8,469 bases of DNA, taken from NCBI GenBank assembly GCA_014238325.1, contig JABABH010000084.1, positions 1 through 8,469 on the forward strand, given 5' to 3'. Positions 5,601 to 8,469 of the stretch are shown piece after piece (positions within the stretch are counted from its first letter, which is position 1; each line of letters begins with the position of its first letter). The translations under genes and the position numbers were made by a program. The stretch comes from Coxiellaceae bacterium. GTDB lineage: Bacteria > Pseudomonadota > Gammaproteobacteria > Coxiellales > Coxiellaceae. The notes beneath the pieces were generated by a model. That model had not been told where the DNA came from, did no database searches, and saw only the letters and a program-made list of their open reading frames with translations.

Positions 5601-8469
5601 TGATCCAAGGCTTTCACTTGCTTTGCTCTAAAATTAGAAATATGAGAATCTAAAGAGATATGTGCGGCAGTCAGTTCATCATATTTTTTCATATATGAAT
5701 ATTTTATACGAGGTAAAGCTGAGTACACGACTAGCGGCACTCCTGTACGTATCAAATTACTAACAAGAAAATTAGGATATCTGCGTCTTAGTCTATGATA
5801 TCTAGATCGACTAATAGTTTGATGTTTGATATCTTTGACTGTAGGATAAGCAGTGATCACTATATCAACTATAGGGTTGCTAGATACATGACTTTGCTTT
5901 AACTGACGGTACTTTAAAATGAGAAGATTGGTTAAGGTATGCTCTAATATCGACTCCTGAATGATTTTTTCATATTTTAGGATAGAAGACCCAAAACCAT
6001 ATTTTATTGAATCCAAAGCATCATGCTCTAAAATAATTCTATAGCATTTTTCTTCAGCCTCAAAAATTAATTCACCATCAATATATGCAAATCCAACCAT
6101 AAAAGAACCATCCAGCATCACCCCAATCGGACCACCTGCAAAAGATGCTGCTATAAAAGTTACATTTTGCATTAAATGGATAGCTCCTTGCTTACGTTCA
6201 AAATCATTTTTTGCATTGAATAACTTATCTAGACTGATACCCACTCCTACCGCACCTATAATTGCACCAGGTGCTAATGCTAATTTACTTAATAAGGTCT
6301 CGGTTATCTCTTCTGACAAATGTGCTGCTAAAAATGGGCGAAGCTTGGTTAACAAAGCCGGTAAGGCTACACGTTGAGCCCCCTCTAGGCCGATTAAAGC
6401 CAATAAACTGCTATAATCCCCATGGCTTAGATCTCCTGTAGCACGCATCCACCATATAGCTGAACGAATATGATGTGAATTGATTGAGAGATGTTTTGCT
6501 GCTAATCTAAGGTGTTCTACTAGCTTAATCTTATCATATAATGGAATAGGTAACCCATTTACATAACGTTGAATTTCTAGATTATATAATTCATATTTAA
6601 TATGCTCTATTTTTCTATCTTGCTTGACACCCTTTTTCAAAATTTCTAAAATATTTTTTTGATAATGATGGTAATTTAAAAGATTTTCTTCTGAAACAGA
6701 CATGTTTTTAAACGTGATCTCGGGCTCTTTACCTAGAAATTCTTGAATTGCTAAGAAATCTTCTGTTCTTAAATTATCAAATTCCTCAAATAATTTTTTA
6801 TCATGAAAAATAATTTTATGATTCTTAACAGGAAATATAGATTCCACTATTCTCGAAGGACTAAGATCTGACCAGTCTAAAAAAATAGAATCAATAGCAT
6901 CCATATTCATAAGTTCTGGAGCTTTATAAAGACTATAAGATATATGCCCTTCTATTTTCGGGCTATATAGCTTAGCCATATCTTGTACCAAGCGAGAGTT
7001 ATGCGTGTATTTTTGCGGCTTGTTAAATAGGAACGCATCTTTCCATTGCCAACTGCCTTCTGAATGTAATAGCGCAACCCTATGATCGTTTACTTTTAAA
7101 ATCCAAAGTTTTTCTGCACTGCTGCCCGACTCAAACAGCGTATGCTTCAAATCATCTATACGAGAAGTTTTAATAAGAGGCTCACCTAGCTTTTTGTCGA
7201 GATCTAAAACCCATTGATCTATATGCACTTCAGCTGTCTTCACACGAGAGATTGCTTTAAGATTCATACCAGGCTTCGCTTTTACTTCAAGCATTCTATC
7301 TAGCACTTTAGCTACATCCTGGTGCCTATCTCCATACAAAGTTTCAAGCAAAGCTAATCCCTCATCCGCTATACTAAATTTATTTCTAAGCTCAAATTCT
7401 CCAAGCTCTTCAAGCTTTTCAAGCTCTTCATCTATAAACTCATGGCAATTCGTTATACTTCGTTTAACTCGTAGTCCAGAAGAAGGCCCCGCCACACAAA
7501 CATCCTCTCTAGAATACGACTGAACAAATTCTTCAAGAATTTTCTTAAAATCAATATATCCTGGCCATTCCTCAGCCATATTAATGAAAATTTGCGTTTC
7601 TTTTCCATTTGGAAATAAATCTCTGAATTCATCAAATAATTCTTCTAAGAGCTTCGCTTGCATCTCTTTTAGAAAAATATTGGAAAGCTGGTCTATATGC
7701 TTAGAAAGCTTTGCAAGAAACTTTGAAAATTCTGTAGGATTTAAAGTATTTTTTTTATTGGATAGATATTCCAGAATAGTATTTTTTGTAAAAGACTGAT
7801 ATTTTAAACTTAAACTTTCTAGTGACACAAAATTCATCTTAACAAGCTTGTTGACACCTTTTAATTTCTCTATTAATTTATTAATGCAACCAGGCATACA
7901 TATAGGTATATCGCCTGCATTCGGACGCATATCTATGCCTGCTTGATTTAAAAAAGGACCTCGTCGAATTTCCCAAAGCCCTTCTAAAAAAACCATTTTT
8001 GCATCTTCTAGGCTACCAAATCTCTCTGTTTCATCTTCAATGGCTGTATAGGCAAGCCCTACTAGCTCTTTGACTGATATGCCTGAACCAGCAATAGCTC
8101 TACGATATTCTTCTTTATTCGAATCCATCAAATCAGATATAAATCCTTTAGCCGCCTTGCTGAGGGGATTAGCAGGCAACTCATTTATCCAACTTTTTAT
8201 ATTTTCTATGACAGCATTTAACTGATCTGGCTTTATTTGCTCTGAATATTTACCCTTCAGCTTCTCAATAGATTCTAGAGAACTTTTATTAATTGAAGCA
8301 GTATGTGTATTTTGAGCGCCTCCTAGCTCTTGAGCCTTTAACTTAAATATTTCTGCTATAAAACTTTTAAATTCTAAACTTTGAGCATCGCCTGATTGAG
8401 ATAGATGTACAAGGTTATTAAATCTATCTTGTGTTAATACTTCACCTCTTAAAGACTTCCATACCCTCC
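2609..8469 (-). CDS. Giant toxin-like protein with a TcdA/TcdB-type pore-forming-like region; 5' end outside window
   Basis: I do not recognise this as a named gene. At least 1952 residues are visible and the frame is open to the right edge: 96 codons without a stop precede the TTG at 8177-8179, which is therefore probably internal and is used here only as residue 1. Residues -96 to 236 are mostly helical and charged. RVKR is at 237-240, followed by a Glu/Leu helix (248-266). Residues about 590-725 are a Gly/Ala-rich hydrophobic region like the membrane-insertion segment of clostridial TcdA/TcdB and Photorhabdus Mcf. Residues about 960-1510 are beta-rich with no recognised domain. Residues 1511-1652 are a tandem repeat, a second RVKR is at 1658-1661, and a 195-residue tail ends at TAA (2609-2611). 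I see no clear glycosyltransferase DXD motif or cysteine-protease triad in the visible part; an enzymatic N-terminus could lie beyond the edge. The DNA looks AT-richer than ampG. My inference is a secreted toxin or effector acting on eukaryotic cells; a large adhesin-like surface protein is the alternative. Confidence 0.8.
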   Translation of the reverse strand, partial: RVWKSLRGEVLTQDRFNNLVHLSQSGDAQSLEFKSFIAEIFKLKAQELGGAQNTHTASINKSSLESIEKLKGKYSEQIKPDQLNAVIENIKSWINELPANPLSKAAKGFISDLMDSNKEEYRRAIAGSGISVKELVGLAYTAIEDETERFGSLEDAKMVFLEGLWEIRRGPFLNQAGIDMRPNAGDIPICMPGCINKLIEKLKGVNKLVKMNFVSLESLSLKYQSFTKNTILEYLSNKKNTLNPTEFSKFLAKLSKHIDQLSNIFLKEMQAKLLEELFDEFRDLFPNGKETQIFINMAEEWPGYIDFKKILEEFVQSYSREDVCVAGPSSGLRVKRSITNCHEFIDEELEKLEELGEFELRNKFSIADEGLALLETLYGDRHQDVAKVLDRMLEVKAKPGMNLKAISRVKTAEVHIDQWVLDLDKKLGEPLIKTSRIDDLKHTLFESGSSAEKLWILKVNDHRVALLHSEGSWQWKDAFLFNKPQKYTHNSRLVQDMAKLYSPKIEGHISYSLYKAPELMNMDAIDSIFLDWSDLSPSRIVESIFPVKNHKIIFHDKKLFEEFDNLRTEDFLAIQEFLGKEPEITFKNMSVSEENLLNYHHYQKNILEILKKGVKQDRKIEHIKYELYNLEIQRYVNGLPIPLYDKIKLVEHLRLAAKHLSINSHHIRSAIWWMRATGDLSHGDYSSLLALIGLEGAQRVALPALLTKLRPFLAAHLSEEITETLLSKLALAPGAIIGAVGVGISLDKLFNAKNDFERKQGAIHLMQNVTFIAASFAGGPIGVMLDGSFMVGFAYIDGELIFEAEEKCYRIILEHDALDSIKYGFGSSILKYEKIIQESILEHTLTNLLILKYRQLKQSHVSSNPIVDIVITAYPTVKDIKHQTISRSRYHRLRRRYPNFLVSNLIRTGVPLVVYSALPRIKYSYMKKYDELTAAHISLDSHISNFRAKQVKALDHFAPWVDDEDLIYVVFPHGDNHCNGQSPGTVHKNIFFPPGANIESCSNFTSTLSEDEIRINYQCEGRYFLNLFESRGDILGLTGARTDPSRKNNIRGLLFYEKFLQCQPVPFNFHVLLISHFVQSANFYANANNEENLLIDLLPKPKFFPPVFYKMFNPSVLNLKISGYQSVSFKFMQIRQSIQIQKLEVKKIIFDFRGLPAIRRRSDISFHQDKITFASFSMNIPQMEKINAVIIYGSAKYTHRLGHLPKSHMLLHLPSRVSTLHKIDVNMKGGGEPLIIYLEGPGTEIRDSQHFLIKYTGQGMPLIASIERDNQKAARIDLNYNGLINDCQASFSETSEFPIMHHLKCKVSNLYIGFSKPLTVLFSSYYFDRSKNLSSTLIFPSNGGKPILKLDVEIASQSELRKIAQSVPDPIKDMVSMVSVRNNATEKHDHVFHHATFQEPIAHNYSLSAHTTSRALRFLLQNNTLPIIPNPVASGVLEISMNEEATNLRHIPIAYNCIHLIVPRPQKYVVLKVWEINDVLRPEGSYDLLLFLSYPHRGFSLNQALWVTLEDYFKKAEGVGRRYLSINDKMYRVNFSSSREISIVAELMPTLSQTYLYRRNFIHATRFISFLDEKFAEKAVLKDVIEIGNYSIVTSSFSKDMGIVFSDNPKKIVTIQALQNIYLYRLLNFKINYMSFENISSDMNISSYDHVSSHTNVSSTNLAFQDDRNNETFSNHSDNPEKIVTIQALQNFHLYSLLTFKIQDISFENISFDRNISSYDHVSSRMNVSTTSLALQNDTDNETLSNHSDVRSHRVKRELMEYQPVNNAACHSVSIFQSLYHYVSQIGGWWKHANEVSSAAPPMQVTRIAPAFSKPYAAENQANAMADKIAGKLADTLTSPAVAYVCQDFFKSTQAGINLAKGEEKERYPLYYAHKKNSQGYQPKQIRHFRKLAGKEYNLFEDATCKALCSIEELDTSNDDYDVYTGIFSIYRDPHLNNQQKSAMEYNFLENR
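2612..3196 (-). other. C-terminal tail domain of the giant protein, unrecognised
   Basis: The tail is the 195 residues (1662-1856) after the second RVKR. It opens with a Cys (1674), then an aromatic, membrane-active-looking segment FQSLYHYVSQIGGWWKH (1680-1696) and a Pro/Ala stretch. Next comes a helix ENQANAMADKIAGKLADTL (1723-1741), then AYVCQDFF around Cys1750, a basic/aromatic stretch and a C-x3-C pair (1809 and 1813), ending in an acidic section. I see no known catalytic motif. Its position after a basic cleavage-like site suggests either a released effector or an inhibitory tail. Confidence 0.4.
3197..3208 (-). other. C-terminal RVKR (furin-type) site in the giant protein
   Basis: Codons CGA GTT AAG AGA encode R1658-V-K-R1661 in the context VRSHRVKRELMEY. 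It is the same tetrapeptide as at 237-240 and lies six residues after the last 71-residue repeat, at the boundary with the 195-residue C-terminal tail. It fits R-x-K-R, though Glu at the position after the cut is less favourable than Ser. Cleavage would free the tail. Confidence 0.5.
3224..3649 (-). repeat. In-frame tandem duplication, two 213-base units (71 residues each), sequon-rich
   Basis: Unit 1 is 3437-3649 (residues 1511-1581) and unit 2 is 3224-3436 (residues 1582-1652). They align without gaps, with 52 of 71 residues identical (73%). Each begins DNPKK or DNPEK followed by IVTIQALQN, then a short strand (LYxLLxFKI), a SFENIS...NISSYDHVSS segment and an Asn/Ser-rich end ...NETxSNHS. 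Five N-x-S/T sequons sit at the same places in both units: NIS, NIS, NVS, NET and NHS (Asn at 1542, 1548, 1560, 1574, 1579 and again 71 residues later). The absence of gaps together with 27% amino-acid divergence points to an old duplication held under frame constraint. It may be a glycan-bearing or flexible spacer before the C-terminal cleavage-like site. Confidence 0.9.
6005..6412 (-). other. Hydrophobic pore-forming-like region of the giant protein (TcdA/TcdB/Mcf type)
   Basis: Residues about 590-725 hold three hydrophobic stretches: VALPALLTKLRPFLAAHL (604-621), LALAPGAIIGAVGVGISLDK (633-652) and VTFIAASFAGGPIGVMLDGS (673-692), continuing FMVGFAYIDGELIF. The order matches the TcdB translocation region as I remember it: a hydrophobic hairpin, 'DGINLGAAIKEL', a charged turn (here NAKNDFERKQG), a second hairpin, then 'PIAGISAGIPSLVNNELIL' against PIGVMLDGSFMVGFAYIDGE. 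In TcdA/TcdB this part inserts into the endosomal membrane at low pH to carry the enzyme domain into the cytosol. The similarity is remote and judged by eye. Internal membrane helices of another kind of large surface protein remain possible. Confidence 0.55.
7402..7428 (-). repeat. Three tandem 9-base units encoding EEL-EKL-EEL
   Basis: On the plus strand the units are caagctctt, caagctttt and caagctctt. They encode EELEKLEEL within the Glu/Leu-rich helix at residues 251-260, soon after the first RVKR. Being a multiple of three, a gain or loss of units would lengthen or shorten the helix without breaking the frame. Confidence 0.75.
7460..7471 (-). other. N-terminal RVKR (furin-type) site in the giant protein
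   Basis: Codons CGA GTT AAA CGA encode R237-V-K-R240 in the context GLRVKRSITNC. This fits the furin consensus R-x-K/R-R with a small serine directly after it, which is favourable. It follows a Gly/Ser/Pro-containing, probably exposed segment (VAGPSSGL) and precedes a charged helix, as a linker between domains would. Cleavage is inference. Confidence 0.5.
7865..8059 (-). other. N-terminal helical module with a C-x3-C pair in the giant protein
   Basis: Residues about 41-105 read as helix LAYTAIEDETERFGSLEDA, helix KMVFLEGLWEIRRG, then IPICMPGCINKLIEKL with Cys94 and Cys98. The pattern of an 'ExRRG' helix end, a loop with an Asp and Gly, and a Cys-x-x-G-Cys turn leading into NKLIEKL vaguely resembles a helical module I associate with large effectors of Legionella-like bacteria, but I cannot name a family with certainty. 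No function is assigned. Confidence 0.3.

Noticed and set aside
5780..5794. RLRR at residues 796-799 as a third furin-type site
   Set aside because: It matches the consensus but lies in a continuous basic stretch (SRYHRLRRRYP) and not at an evident domain boundary. It is kept only as a caveat to the RVKR finding.
7453..7799. Two short frames (7453-7635 minus, 7584-7799 plus) inside the giant gene
   Set aside because: Both are contained in the long open frame and have no distinctive sequence of their own.
2609..8469. Glycosyltransferase or RTX repeat assignment for the giant protein
   Set aside because: In the visible part I see neither a DXD glycosyltransferase motif in a suitable context nor glycine/aspartate nonapeptide repeats.

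Overview
The window reads as chromosomal DNA of an AT-rich gammaproteobacterium. The two left-hand genes are cell-envelope housekeeping genes of gammaproteobacterial type: the C-terminal part of tamB, and an AmpG-family muropeptide permease that can be followed against my memory of E. coli AmpG over nearly its whole length. The right two thirds are one giant open frame that looks like a large, possibly eukaryote-directed toxin. Envelope genes of this type, low GC and a giant toxin-like protein would suit a host-associated lineage such as Legionellales (Coxiella/Rickettsiella/Diplorickettsia-like). That placement is inference with low confidence.

Layout: tamB (plus strand, 5' end outside the window) ends at 1123. 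It converges on ampG (minus strand, 1212 to about 2480) across an 88-base gap with no convincing terminator. A good sigma70-type promoter for ampG (TTGCAA, 16 bases, TATAAT) lies just upstream of ampG, in the gap after the giant gene. The giant gene (minus strand) ends at 2609 and stays open to the right edge at 8469, so its true start is not seen. At least 1952 residues are visible. The TTG at 8177-8179 is only the first start-like codon in the frame; translation remains open for 96 more codons upstream of it.

The giant protein has a helical N-terminal part, a glycine/alanine-rich hydrophobic region resembling the membrane-insertion segment of TcdA/TcdB and Mcf toxins, a long beta-rich unrecognised stretch, a tandem duplication of a 71-residue unit dense in N-x-S/T sequons, and a 195-residue C-terminal tail. 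Two RVKR tetrapeptides (furin-type R-x-K-R) lie near the two ends. One is after about 336 visible residues; the other is directly after the repeats and before the tail. This arrangement, with a large central part bounded by basic cleavage-like sites, is the most interesting thing here. It recalls the furin-processed latrotoxin precursors only in layout, not in recognisable sequence.

The three genes show no obvious functional link. TamB serves outer-membrane protein and lipid transport, AmpG serves peptidoglycan recycling, and the giant protein is probably a secreted or accessory product sitting beside conserved genes. Residue numbers for the giant protein count the TTG at 8177-8179 as residue 1, with 96 further residues before it.
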